A stretch of 64,000 bases of DNA from Parasponia andersonii (taxonomy: Eukaryota > Streptophyta > Magnoliopsida > Rosales > Cannabaceae): contig JXTB01000235.1 in the NCBI GenBank assembly GCA_002914805.1, positions 336,350-400,349 of the forward strand, given 5' to 3'. The notes under the pieces are model-generated. The model ran no database searches and was not told the DNA's origin. It was given only the letters and a program-made list of their open reading frames with translations. Within the stretch, counting starts at the first letter, position 1. Each line of letters begins with the position of its first letter. This document shows positions 24,935 through 38,200 of this stretch, piece after piece. Made by a program: the position numbers and the translations under genes.

Positions 24935-25349
24935 AAAGAGGAATTAATGGTGTACCTATTAACATATTTAAATAATATGCATATACATTCATTAATTCAC
25001 TTATAAGAATGGAAAATGATATAAAAGACCATTAACATACTTTATTTATATATTATCACTATTAAAATAAAAGAAATTTATTAATTATATTAGAAAATAA
25101 AACAAAAATTAGGTAAGTTATGCAATCATACATTAATTATTTGAATAGTATATCCATTATGTAGATTTTATAGATATTAAATGTAAATATGATAAGATAA
25201 TGTATTATTTTTTTTAAGTGGATAATGCATAGTTAGGTTAGTAAAATTAATTTAATTGCATTATGAAAAGATAATAAATTTAAAAAAAAGTTAGGTAAAT
25301 AGTGATTATTATTAATATTTTTTGAATTAAATTTTTATTATATTTTATG
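21986..25349. other. AT-rich intergenic DNA with LTR-like remnant (about 22.9-24.4 kb)
   Basis: No host gene is seen. TA runs occur at about 22046-22074 and 24897-24931. At 23220-23420 a less AT-rich patch with small hairpins (CCTCTATAGTAGAGG, GTATCCTGATAC) and at 23700-23880 a patch ending near a GGTAGGG motif resemble, in layout, the LTR-like repeat at 25.35-26.99 kb in the opposite orientation, so a minus-strand Ty3/gypsy LTR remnant is plausible. The 88-residue frame at 23653-23919 lies in this patch and is probably not a gene. Two related segments around CATTTATCTTGRCCCAA (near 24700 and 24800) are a local duplication. Confidence 0.4.
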
Positions 25350-26992
25350 TACATAATTAGCCTATAAATAGAGCATTACTTTGTGAACACAATCAAATTC
25401 CTTCAATTTTTTTCTTCCATCTCTCTCTCTCAGAGTTTCTATTAATCCTTTTTGATTTCAAGAATTTGCTGTTAGAGTTCTTCAAATTTCAAGAGAAAAA
25501 GAAAAAGGATAAAGAAGAAGCACATGGTTGCAATAAGGTTTAATGTATGATATTTCACTACAAGTACGAAGAACATATTCTAAGGACTTAAGGTAAGTAC
25601 AATCTCACATACAACATGGAAAATTTCGAAAGTACATTCTGTTTGAAATAAAAGAATTTGATATGACTAAATATGATATTTTGCCTATACAAGAGATGTT
25701 TGTTTGGCTTGTATATATGTCTATAAAATACATGTCTCATATGATAATAAAATGAGGTAAATTTGACAAATATACTTCAATTAAAGGGAGTATCAAGAAT
25801 ATGAAATATAAGATTTGGTTTGAAATATGATACAATCATTTATGTTAAAGAGGAGACTAAATAAAAGATAAGAATATAAATGTATCGTACGAATCTCCGC
25901 TAGGTGAAGATTCCTAAGGGAAGATAATAATGACTTCTACTAGGTGAGGATTCCCGAGAAAGATATGTTAAGTTTATGACCATTAATGTTTCAGTAGGGT
26001 TACTCTCCTGATTTCTAGTAGGTAAGTGCGCACTCGGTATGTACACATATATGATAAAAGATTTTAAGATAACATATGTGATAAAAGATTACTTCATAAG
26101 AAAGATAAAAGATTTTAAGATAACATATGTGATAAAAGATTACTTCATAAAACATAAGTTACAAGATAACATAAAAACACAAAAATTGAACCTCTATAAA
26201 TATTGTTCATATGAAATATTTTCTAAGTTGAATTGTACTTACTGAGTAAAAGCACACGTAATGCAAATGTCCATGTTGTAGGTATCAAACATAAACAATC
26301 TTTATTTTGAATGATGGGTTGACCAGAATCAAGACTGAGATGGATGCGAAGCACGAACTTTGGGATACTTCCGTAATAAATTCTGTATATGTTTTATTCA
26401 CTTTAAACAATATAGTTTACTTAAATATGTAAGATTAAGTCTTATGTTTTCTTAAGTTAAGATCAATGAGATATATTAAAATATAAAATGCTAATTTTAA
26501 GATTAATTATGCCTCTGAGATTAAGCAATTATTTTGCTATATACAATATGGTCAATTTTATTTAAATATCTCTTTATAGAGTATTATATGCTATTTGGAA
26601 ACATATTTTCAATAATTAAACATTCTTAAATAAATATTTTTTTAGCATCAAATATTTTGATTTGAATAAAAGTAAGACTAAATAGGCTTTGTCAAAAAGA
26701 CTTAACTCATCTAAAGAAAACTTGGGATTTAAGAGGTTCGCTTGTGACCCCTTCCCTTACTGGGAAGCCTTTTTAGTTGCACATTATTTAAACCTAAAAA
26801 AATATAATGTTTCCTTCAATAATTTGTCTAAATTTCTTAGTATGATATTTGAAATAATTAGTTAACTATCTTGAGAGAATTGTATAAATAAAAAAAATAT
26901 CATAAATTTTCATAGTCTAAGTTTATGACTTAAAAAAAATAAGTTATGAACATACGTAAATGTCAGTCTTAAAAAATAGTCAGGTCATTACA
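25350..26992 (+). repeat. LTR-like repeat A, probably Ty3/gypsy solo LTR
   Basis: The segment ends AGTCAGGTCATTACA (26992). Read in complement, it matches repeat B (32763-33775) in order: TGTAAYGACCTGACT at the end, a GGTAT..GATACCTA segment, CTTTTACTCAGTAAGTACAAT, and the CTCGRGAATCCTCACYTAG patch. TATAAATAGAG at about 25364 is a good promoter on the plus strand, followed by a CT-rich leader. The left end is not certain. A perfect 51-bp tandem duplication lies at 26053-26150. It is a fossil fragment and no internal coding region is attached. Confidence 0.55.
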
Positions 26993-28819
26993 ACCTAAGG
27001 CCCAAACTGAGTATTAATAGACCTCAGTCCAAACGTATGTAATTTTTACAAAAATCTCACTTTTTGTTCTAAATTAGAAAAATACCTCATTTTTCAATTC
27101 AAAAAATAACATGCTTCTAGATATCATTTTAAATTCTACTAATTATAATTATTCATGATTTTTAACTCTCTTTCACCTCATATAATCATCTCGGATAAAA
27201 TAATTACCTAATAAAAAAATTATAAAATTATCACTTTGTACGGCCCAAACGGTAATAATTTTTCCTGCGGTAAGTTAACAGCCGAGACTAGTTCAAAAAA
27301 AAATGGTGATGACAAGATAAATCCAATGGTACTGATGGTGTTGTGAAAGGAGGTTCAACAGAGTTTCAGTGGTCAAAAATGTCCACGGTAGTCGAAATCT
27401 TTGAACAACTCACTTTCCAACATCTTGAGACGAAACAAGACAATGACGGCCAGTGTGAGATTGTCGGTGGTTGGAAGTGGTGATGGAATGGCATGTTGGC
27501 GTCAAAAATAGCCAATGGCTCAAAAGTGGGCCTTGGCAGAGGCTACGTTTGAAAATTTTTTAAAGAGAGGGAGGGACTTTACATGGAGAAGGAGGAGAAG
27601 AGGGGGAAGGTTTATGTAATTAATCAACACTGTAACACCCATTAAAATAGTTCAGATATTTTGAATAAATTAATCTGAAAAATTAAAATTACAACAATAC
27701 TACTCTCCCTTAAATTTAATATTTTGCCCTTAAAAAGTCTCGGATTTCACAATTTATCTCAAATTTCACAATTCAAGCATGCAAGATTAAATATTTAAAT
27801 ATTAAATAATAGATATAAAGAGAATAAAATAAAACAATATTCTAGTATTTTGTAACTTTTCAAGGAAAATAAAAGTTTTTCTATTATTAATGGGTTTGAA
27901 ATTTTGTGAATTATATTGTGAATTTTGAAAACTTATATATGTAAATTGATAATATTTTCATGAAATAAAATAGCGAATTTCATCTTACCGATTCAATTTC
28001 ACATCCTTAAAATATACATGTAAGAACAAATATAGTATCATGATTAGCACAATATTGGTCATCTATTAGATTTTATTACAATAAATTCTAAATAAGAATC
28101 AATTCAATAAAGTAGATATTATACTTCTTTATAGATGAAAATATTATATATTTTTTATGCAACAACCATCTCAAAGATAAAAAAAAAAAACTTAAAAAAA
28201 AAACTTCTTAGCTGGTTATATTTTTTAGTCTAGCTTTACCACTGCACTGTTTTCAACTATTTAATGAAAGTCAACTCATATTTTTCTATTTTCTATTGTA
28301 CATGTTTATTTGCTTTAAGGTGAGATTGATAGTCAACAACTAGTCTCCAAAATTAATTATAGAGGAATGTTTCCTTGGTATATATTTATATAAAAGTTCC
28401 TAATCAAATAGGTATTTTTTTTACTTATTTATAAGTGTTTTTTTTTTTTTTTTACAGTTGGAACATCTACAGTTATAATAATTTGAGTAATTAGAAAATT
28501 GTGTACATTTTTTAATGTTCTTTCTCTTTCTATTTTTATTATGAAAAGAGATGCATGATAAATTTTAATTTGAAAAAAAAACCTTTAAAAATGTTTATAA
28601 AAAAAACCTAATACCGGAGTGATGCCCATATATAAATATATACAGGACTTTTATGCTGCCCTTTTATGAACGTATTTTATGCTATCAAAAATTTTAAAAA
28701 TATTTCAACTTCCATAAAGGACAAAAACTAGATATCATAAGCTCCAGTAACTTTTAATATGGCTTTTTTTTTGCAATGACTTGCAATTCTATTATTTGTG
28801 ATTGACAAAATAGCCTCTA

Positions 28820-28866
<47 letters not shown>

Positions 28867-29780
28867 ACAATTACGTGTCTAAATTTTAAAAATTTTGACA
28901 ATTAAATATTTTTGATAAATAATTATTAAAATATTGGATAGAATTGAATATTTTCAAGTCACATATAAAATTTTTAAAGTCAAAATCAATATTTTACTGG
29001 CATTAATAGGAATTAGAAGGAAAATAACTAATATTAAGTACAATTAGTAACATAATATAAAATGTTTTAATAAAAATAGAAAAAATTTCAAAAATTTAAA
29101 ATTTCTCTTAAAATTTTTTCCTATATCCCTTCCAAAATACTTAGTATTACTGAAATATTAATTTTTTTCAGTTAAACATATTTAATTGCGTGAAAACTTT
29201 AACATTAATAAACAAAAGACTTAATTACTAATATTTTTAAAAATTAAAGACCTAATTATAAAAAAAGTTAACTAAGAGACTATATATTTTGCTAATCCAC
29301 GGATAATATAGAGGCCATTCATACTAAAAACTCTTAAAATATTTAACTGATCTACCTGAAAAAAGTAAAATATTCTACTAAATCCTTGTAGACGTTGGGT
29401 TTTCGAAAAGGCTAAGATCGATATCCATAATTACACGTTTCCCAAAGACTTAATAATGAACATAACCTATTAACTATTGTAAAACAAGTTATACACAACA
29501 ATTAGTACATATTTAAAAGGAGCAATTAAATTTTACTAAGATCTTCATCTAATCCTCCTTTGAGGGGCATGCATGATAAAAGCTGGATACGTACTTTGAT
29601 ATTCCTTACCCAATCAGTTGATGCTAGTTTTTATATATATAATTAAGAATCCATTGAGGAAGCCCATTCAAAAAAGAAAAAAGAAAAAAGAACAAAAAAG
29701 TAGACGCTAGTTTCTGTATTCAAATTTTGTAAAACATAATAAGTGTCTGAAAAAAAACAAAACGACAATAATCAAGCACT
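26993..29780. other. AT-rich intergenic DNA
   Basis: No gene is supported. A long TA run lies at about 28821-28862. At 27631 TGTAACACCC begins a stretch that looks like another LTR end but cannot be delimited. The patch at 27240-27600 is richer in G and C but has no convincing frame. TATATATA at 29632-29641 is the best promoter candidate for the peptide locus that follows. Confidence 0.5.
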
Positions 29781-30048
29781 ATGGAATCCAAGAACATAAG
29801 AATTGTTGTCACAACTATGGCGTTAGTTTTCCTACTTGTAGCGCTAATCGTGCAAGCCAATCATCACCAGTCTCCTGTGCTTCAAATGATTGCAGAGAAG
29901 CTCAAGGAATATTGTTTCTATGAGTGCCAACTCTGAAAAAACTTCTCATCCTCACAACCAAGTACCCAATGGTTGTGGGACGGACTGTGTCACTTTTTGC
30001 AACCAGCATCACCCAAAGACAGAGATGAAGAAACCACGTCATGATTAA
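29781..30048 (+). pseudogene. small secreted cysteine-rich peptide locus, apparently broken
   Basis: The ATG at 29781 opens a 51-codon frame (to 29936) with a strong signal peptide: a charged start (MESKNIR), a hydrophobic core (MALVFLLVALIV) and a likely cleavage after QA. The mature part has a CFYEC (C-X3-C) pair. Coding-like sequence goes on to about 30048 and includes a CGTDCVTFC (C-X3-C-X3-C) cluster, but the whole is not open in one frame, so the locus appears broken, with about one break, or carries a sequence error. The composition is clearly less AT-rich than the surroundings, and a TATA-like box lies about 140 bases upstream. I cannot name the family. Short secreted peptides with paired C-X3-C motifs include alpha-hairpinin and defence or signalling peptides. 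Confidence 0.6.
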
Positions 30049-30169
30049 TATCTTTAGGTAGATATTGTTTTGGTTTGTATTTCTTTCTTTTGTTTTTCTC
30101 TACACCCTAATTTCCTTTTTCCATGCTAGTAAGTGCGTCTATATGTAATATATAGAGAAATCAAATATT

Positions 30170-30310
30170 GAGAGAGCACTAATTATGAGAGCCTATGGAG
30201 GTTAACTCAATACTTGGGAGTGTGTATAAGAACGCCCTAGGGGAGAAGTTCGAATCCTAATTATACTATTTATGTATAAATTTCATAATAATTTTTTTTT
30301 AAAAAAAATA
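30170..30310 (+). mobile_element. candidate tRNA-derived SINE
   Basis: GTTCGAATCC (30248-30257) is a canonical RNA polymerase III B box. About 50 bases upstream lies GAGGTTAACTCAATACTTGGG, usable as a degenerate A box, and the unit ends in a T/A homopolymer tract. There is no cloverleaf, so it is not a tRNA gene. The ends are approximate. Confidence 0.5.
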
Positions 30311-32762
30311 ATAGAGAAATGAAGAATTCGCAATTAACTCAGAAATGAAATCCCTCATCAACAAATAACAAATGACATGAACAATTAAAGGTACGTAATA
30401 AGCAAATCTTGTCAACTTTAATAGAGCACATATGTAGTCTAGATACATAATACACAATCAAAGGAGTTTGATTAGAAAAAGTTCAGATATCAAAGTTAGA
30501 AAATTAGACATTGCGCAACATTCCTAATTTCACACACGTGTATATATATATATATATATAAAAGAGTATTTGAGTAAATATTTAATGAAATTAGAAGTTG
30601 CTACTTGACTATGAATTAATAAAATATTAGAGAATTAAAACCTTTGCAAACTTTATAAAAATATAAAAACTTCACTCATAATTATACATATAATGTAACA
30701 AATATATAAATACAAAATATATATAATGGGCCTCTCAAAAAGTCATACATAATATATATACTTTCAGATAAATCATAAGGTGAAAATGTCTATATACACA
30801 AATTATGGTCAAATAGTCGACACTCCTCCAGTAAACTTAGGTATCAATAGTATCCTCTGTAATGTAAGCATATACATAAATATAGAAACTCAATATATAA
30901 TAAACGCATTGTGCACTTAATAGGAAGTAGATAATCATATAATTGAGATCCCCATATATATTGTATTGACTGATAAGACCATAAATTGCATACTAAGTCA
31001 CTCAATTAATATATAATATATCATAAGTTATAATATGGAGATCTTGAGTCCCATAACATCCTCTTTGTGTATAGTTGAGATCCTCTCTATACAGCTATTA
31101 GAGTGTTCCTAAAGGAATCACATTGCACCTCAAGGAATCAAAGAATATTCTCGATGGAACTATATAACATATTTGGGTTGTTGGGATATTAGGATTTCAA
31201 TCTTACTCACTATTATTTTGACAATAATAAATATTTGATTTAGTACTAACTCAAGTTGATTAAGCAATCAAGCTTGAAAATACATACATATTAGACTTAT
31301 TAGAATCAAAATTGAAAATAGACAATCAAGATACAAGACTGTACTTAGATACGGTATATTTTATACTTAGTATTGTATTTAATTTAATTTATTGTACATA
31401 GATTCTCTTTGCATTATGAGTTTCAAACGAATTTTCAAACTATCTTAAAGTTAAAATAATTATTTTATTTTATAAGTTTAAAAATATATATAATAATTTT
31501 CTAATGGCCAAAATACTTTTTAATACATGACTTTTAAGTTTAAATAAGTTACAAATATATTTGAAGCCATTATTATTTGAAATAGGCTAAAAAGAGATTT
31601 TGTATTTCTAAATAAAACTATGTTTCGAGATTGATATTTTGCTAAAATATTTTTGCGAAACTAAGACAAGTTTACAATAGCAAAAAGATTATTTTTAAAT
31701 TAATTTTTCTATATTTTAAAGTATTTAAAACAAATTTGGACGTTTGAATTTAAAAAAATGCCAAAAATCCTATCAAAATTTGAAAAATAACCAAAATGGA
31801 AATTTATCAAAATTTGGTCTACCAGTCGGTCGACCAAGTCTATTAGTAGGCCAAAAAATATGACTGTTGGAAGCTGTTAGCTCTAACGACTATATTTTTT
31901 ATCAACCAAAATGGCCATAGAGTGCAAATAATGGCTATAAACTACTAGTTTTTATGGAGATCTATATGTAGAGTCTCATTTGATGGTATTTAATACAATG
32001 GTATAAACATAAATTGATATCTATCTACTCTCAGATTGCATGTCTTATCTTATTTTCACATTAATTATGCTTTCAAATTATATTGAGCTAATTTTAAAGT
32101 ATCTATAGTACATCGTTCTAAATTCTCCTAAGCCAAAATTGTATTTATTATTTTTATGAGGAGAGTTCTTGAGTATGTTCACTTGTGTTTATTGAAAAAC
32201 CATTTGATTTGAGATGAGATTGGTACCAGAGTCATAAACAAATGGTGTGTTAGTAAGGTTGACACTATTGTCTAAACAATCTATATAGGTGAGGTAGGCA
32301 CTAGTGTATAAACAAACTGAAGTTATCAAACCATAGTCAAGACTATTATAAAGGTTAGAATATGCCTAAGAAGAATTTACTCTATTTGTACAAGAGATGG
32401 TCAAGCCCATAATTTTGATCTGATAGTGGAAAGCTTGAAGTAAGTTACCGAAGGCCGAAGACATAGGCAAACTATCGCGTTTCTCGAACCTTATAAAACT
32501 AGTATTTGCAATTTCTCTATCCCTATCTCTTTAGTTTATTCACTTTGAGATTGTGCTTATTTATTTATTATTTTTACTTGTTTCATTCATTGTTTGATCA
32601 TTCAAGTTATCTAAGTAGAAAAGTTTACAAAAGTTTTTAAAACTTAATTCTCCCCTTTCTTATGTTAGCTAAAATTGGGATAACATGGGTGCTAGCCTAC
32701 TATACCCTATTCACTAATACTTATTAGGTAATATAAATACACCATATATTCATACTTCATGT
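30311..32762. other. AT-rich intergenic DNA
   Basis: Nothing beyond a TA run at 30541-30560 and a few purine- or pyrimidine-rich patches. No open frame or element end that I can support. Confidence 0.5.
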
Positions 32763-33775
32763 GTAACGACCTGACTTTTCGGACCGTTAACTACTTACAT
32801 TCTTAGCTTACTTATTTGAAAAGAGAAACTTAGACACTGAAAATTCATGACAAATTTTTTTATATACTTTCATTTCTTTTTAAGAGATTTATATTCATAA
32901 CTAATCATTTACTTAATTTGATAATTTTGAAAATAAGTAAAATACTTCTCGATGGTTAAGCAACCTTTATTTAAATTTTTTTATAAATTTTTTTTAGGGT
33001 GATTTAAATAACGCGCAACCATAAAGGGCTTCTAGGTGAGAAGGGGGGGTCACATACGGACCATTTAAATTTGAAGCTCTCTTTAGACAGTTTAGGTCTT
33101 TTTCATAGAACTTTTTGTGCTTTGTATTTATTTAAATAAAAATATTTTCTCTTTTAGATTTTTTGAAAAATATTCATTTAAACTCTATTCAATTGATATA
33201 CATTTTCAAGTTCAATTTAATAAAACCATGCATAGTGAAATAAAATACAAAGTTAAAAGTATGTTTTCAAACAACATGAGGCTTTCACAATTGAAATCAT
33301 TTGTCTCATAATAAGAACATATGCAGAAGTAATTTTTCCATTACTTGTGTCTCATATTGAATACCGCCTCGATTCCAGCTAGCCCATCAATAAAATCAGA
33401 GGTATCTTTTCTTTGATACCTATAGCATGGATACTTATAAAACGTGAGCTTTTACTCAGTAAGTACAATATAATTCTCACAAAACATTTTATTTACAAAC
33501 AAACAATCTTTTATGAAAGTCCAGTTATGTTGTTTTATGAAATCCTTACTTTATGCTTTATTATAAGATATTGTATCATTATTTTATCTCATTCTTTATT
33601 ACAAAGTCTTTTATCTTTCTTATGGGCCCTGGTATATCCACCGAGTGTGCATTACCGAATGGGGAACTAGGGAAGTGATCCAACTGAAAATACCTATGGT
33701 CATAATCTTAACATACTTTTTCTCGAGAATCCTCACTTAGGGGAGGTTAGTCTTATTTTCCCTTGGATATTGATA
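32763..33775 (-). repeat. LTR-like repeat B, inverted relative to repeat A
   Basis: It begins TGTAACGACCTGACTTTT and matches the complement of 26992 back to about 25880 in several ordered blocks (see repeat A). The similarity fades just before a short perfect palindrome, AACTCTATAAAAATAGAGTT. It is a fossil fragment without internal coding sequence. Confidence 0.55.
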
Positions 33776-34079
33776 ACTCTATAAAAATAGAGTTATTTGG
33801 TATATTTTTGAGTCTTAAGATAGTTGTTTTAAAGGAACAAATTGTCTAGTTTAGGTGCTTTTCTTTATTTTATTTTGGTTTGTGGTGTTTCTGATATTTA
33901 AGATCTAATTTAGTCAATATCTATTTTATTTCTTTTAATTTTTAGTAGAAATGCTGAAATCGAGAATTGAGTTCTGATGAATTTAAATAGCCGCATCTTT
34001 GAAGGAAGGTTGAACTTAAGCAAGGTTGGAAGTAACTTTACTGCAGCAATACGCCGGAGCAATACTGAACAGCAAAATT

Positions 34080-35206
34080 CTTTTTTCAGCTGGCATTTTT
34101 CATGTATAGCTAGTACTGATAGCTAATATTAAATACCACCTAAAAGAAAATGAAGTAACAGTAGTCCTCACTCCTTTATTTGGCTGACACGTGTGTTAGG
34201 GTACCTCATTTACATGATATAAAAAGAGAAATGTATTGTAAGAAGAGGAGGAAGTGGTGGTAGCTGAAGAGAAGGAAAATGTACAAAAAAGGAACGAAAG
34301 AGAGAGGGAATAGTACAAGAAAGAAAGGACGAAGAAGGAGGAGTACTAGCAGTAGTAGTGAGATCAAAATCACTATCATCCAGCTAGCACGTTCTTTACT
34401 TCTTTTAATCTTCTAATATTGAATTCTTTATTTTCCTTTCTTGAATGTTCTAAAATCGATGGAGTATTTTAACCTGATGTTGTTTAAATTTCAGACCATG
34501 AGCTAAGTTTCTTTAGCTGGGATATTGATGAATCTAAGATTGTAATGAAAGATTAAAAGTTATTTTAAGTGTTTATGGTAATTTCCTCTTGTTCACTAAA
34601 GTGAGCTTCATTATTATTTCCTATTATTGTTTGGCCACCAATAATTAGGATAAATAAACTGGGATTAATTCTAAAAAGGTTGATTTTAGTTGGATCTAAC
34701 TTGAATTATGCATGTTTCAAGTGTCTCTTTAGTAGATCCTTGAATTAATAATGATATAGGAATATATTGTTACCATGTATAACCCATTGAAAATCGATGC
34801 TGTAAATGGTGTATTAAGAAATAGATCAGCATAGGAATATGTTAAATCTGGTTTGAGGAACTTAAAACATAATAAATTCGGAAGATTATTATGTATAGAT
34901 GGAATTTTCAGTTACTGGAGTGAATTTTTCCATAAGCATTGCTGCAGCAATTGTACATAGATTTGCAACCGAGGAGGATTCAATAATCTTAGCTTAATAT
35001 CTCTATTAATTTACAATCTCTTGTTTAGATCATATTGTTTTATGTTTGGCATTTACATTTTTATTTGCATCTGTTAGTTCCTCTAAATTCTTAATTTAGC
35101 TTGTTTGACATTTAGTTTTTCCAACTGATTTTAGTAATCAATCCCTATAGAGACGATAGTCAACTCATTACTATATTACTTGCTCAGTACGTACACTTGC
35201 ATAGTA
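34080..35206 (+). repeat. Ty3/gypsy (Tat/Athila-like) LTR remnant
   Basis: GATATAAAAAGAG near 34218 is followed by a long purine-rich leader (34235-34350), then CCATGAGCTAAGTTTCTTTAG near 34497 and an end segment TCCCTATAGAGACGATAG...CAGTACGTACACTTGC (35141-35200). That end segment parallels the LTR end of the gypsy fossil at 61715-61797 (GGATTGACCTCGGT...CTCCTGCACTTGGG). No primer-binding site follows, so it is a solo or truncated LTR. The left end is uncertain. Confidence 0.5.
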
Positions 35207-38200
35207 ATTATAAAATAACCAACAAATATCCTCACCAAGTGGAGGTTGATACAATACCTTTAAAATTTTTTATCTTATTTAGTATTCTCTTAACATGAAT
35301 GGGTACGCTTCAACAACAAATCCAAACTTATATTCCACTGTCATAGCATTTCTTTTGTTAAGTATGCTAAAGTATTTTTACATGATAATATTGTAAAGTA
35401 AGTATACATCATTTTTGTAGCATAAGAAATGTATCTTTATAAGCATATATTATACATAGGTCATATAATAATAAAATAAAGGTAAGTTAACACATATAAT
35501 AATTTCAAACATATCATATTACAAATATGAAACTTCTAATTATCTAGTGTGCTTAAGACAACTAAGACTCAGTCTTGATCAAAAATAAAATTTCACATTT
35601 GAGAAACAATGTCATGTTATTATCATTGACTAATTTATACTTTCAACTTAGATAGATGAGATTTAATTCTCCTTAACCTTTATCACAGTGATCTTTTTAA
35701 TCTAGCAATATTTTAGTTATTGATTTGATTAATATCATCTTAAATCAGTTAAGTTTCCTTAGTTATATTTCTTTTCATTAATTACTTTGAATTATTCTTG
35801 ATTAATTACTTTATTTGTAATTAAAAATCATAATATGATAAGTAAGTCAAACACACTAATGGTTACATAGATTTAAAATCTAAAATCATACTTGGGCTAA
35901 ATATTATTAGGCATTGATCACGTTTTTTTTTTGGCCCATAACTAAACTTAAGCTAAATACAATTAGAGGCATACATCATTTATTTCCTATAATTGATTTT
36001 ATGTCTTAAATTTAAGTAAATCTTTTCTTATCACAAGTAGAGAACTAAAATAAAAATTTCTATTTATTCTTGTACCAAAATTCCAACCCAAAATTTCAAT
36101 TTTTATAATTTACATTTTTGCCCATAATCTTAAGATTTCTAACAATTATGCCCTCCAATGATAAATGTTGAATTATAGCTTGTCTTTTTGTTAACGATTC
36201 TTCCTTTATTTATTTTTACATTTTAATATAGTCGTAAAACTTCCTAAAATAATTTTCTCACTTATTCGATCTATATTTAATCAAAATGACACTTTTGACC
36301 CAAATACTCAAAGTTTTGGCATTTTAGTCCCTTCAACTTTTGAGCAAACATCTTTAATTTTTGGAAAGTATTTTTAATGGATAAAAATTTGTTCTTAAGG
36401 ATCTAAGTCTAAATCATTAAACTTGATTCATTTTTATGTATATTTTATTTTAGGGTCTTACACTTAAAATCTTCCACTTTTATGTTTAGTCATTTTTATT
36501 TTACTATTAATATTATTATTTAGCCTTTATTATTATGAAGTGTTCATATTTAGAGGCTTAAGAGATCAACAAAATAAATCTAAACATAATATAAATTATA
36601 TAACATCTACAGTAGATCAAATATGTTATTACCCATTTATTCTTTTATAGAATTTATTTTGACACATAACAAGCAAGGTGGGGGAATATTTTCCTTCTAA
36701 GCTTGAATCTTCTTTCTTGGAGTGTGTGGGAACTTTTTTAAGTATCAATATTTTACTAGAAATCAAAATACTAAAAATTAAACTCTTTATAATTTTAGAG
36801 CTAAAAACATCTTAATAAACTTAAATGTGCTTGTGAACCTTTCCTTCTTCTTCCTTACGTCTCCATCACAATACTAGGTGATCTCTTCTCTTAATTACAA
36901 TTCTTAATTTCTAGAGTCTTTATAGGAAAAAGCAAGGAAGATGGGTAAAATATCATAACTCTTGTGGGTTTGGAAGAAAGTGAGGTAGAAAAATATATAT
37001 ATATTTTTTTTTGAGAAAGGATAATTGGAAAAATGAAGACAATTTTGACTAAATGATTGGAAGGTTAAGTATAGATTTCCAATTACCAAATGAAGGATCT
37101 ATTTATAGACTATCCGTAAGAGGAATCTAATAATGTACACTTTCACATTCTATCTAATAATCCAAGTACTATTATTACCAATTTTGTCAATATATCTTCT
37201 TTTTCTACTCTATTACCTTATCTTTTACTTTATTTTTCACTCATCCACTACTTTTTCTCTAATCTTTCTTCTTTTTTAATTTTTTGGAATCCAATATCAC
37301 TAGCTCCCAAAAAAAATCTCCACTATATTATTCCTTTTTGTACCTTTTGAGTTATTTTGGAAACAAAAGCTACTAATTAGGTTTATTTATGTCTTCCATT
37401 TTGAACTATGACCAATTTCTAAAGAATATTTCTATTATTATTTTCCTTTTCCTATCTTTTGAATTATTTTAGAGACAAAATCTATCACTTAGTTTTGTCT
37501 ATATTTTCCTTTTTTAGAATTATCCACTAACTTTGTCTCTTTCCTTTTTTGTCCCACTAATTTATGGTTATTACCTCCTCAAGATAACACTTCACTAGTT
37601 ATCTTTTTATATAACTTATTTTCTACTCTTAGATTGATTTGTCTACTTAATTCTTTGTATACTTAAATCTTAGCCATTCAAATTATGGCATGGTACTATT
37701 TTGGTTCAATCATTAAGCTTAGGTTATAAAATGTAATAATTTTTTAATGTGACATAAAAATGTCATATTTTTAATTAGGTTATATTGATGTACATAATGA
37801 TATTTTTGTTGAATTAATTTATTATTAAGGAAAACTAACTTAGAATTTCTAAGTTAAAACAAAGAATAACTATGATTTTTTCACATAATAAAATTTAATA
37901 TTAAAATAATACTACACATATAATTTTAAATATTTGTGAACATAAACTTATTAAACTTTGACACTAAATCTATTTATAATAATTATACTAAGGTTTCAAG
38001 TCTAGAGATTCCTAGGAAATTTCATCATGCATATCAGAATAATAGATTCAGGTGTTCATGATTCTGGTATAATAGAATAATAGATTACCTGATGAGTATT
38101 GGTGAATAAGGTGTGGTACGCTAGCACCATGTTATCCCAACATTAGACAAATTACTTTATATTTACACATAATCCAAGGATTCTATGATACAGTGCAACT

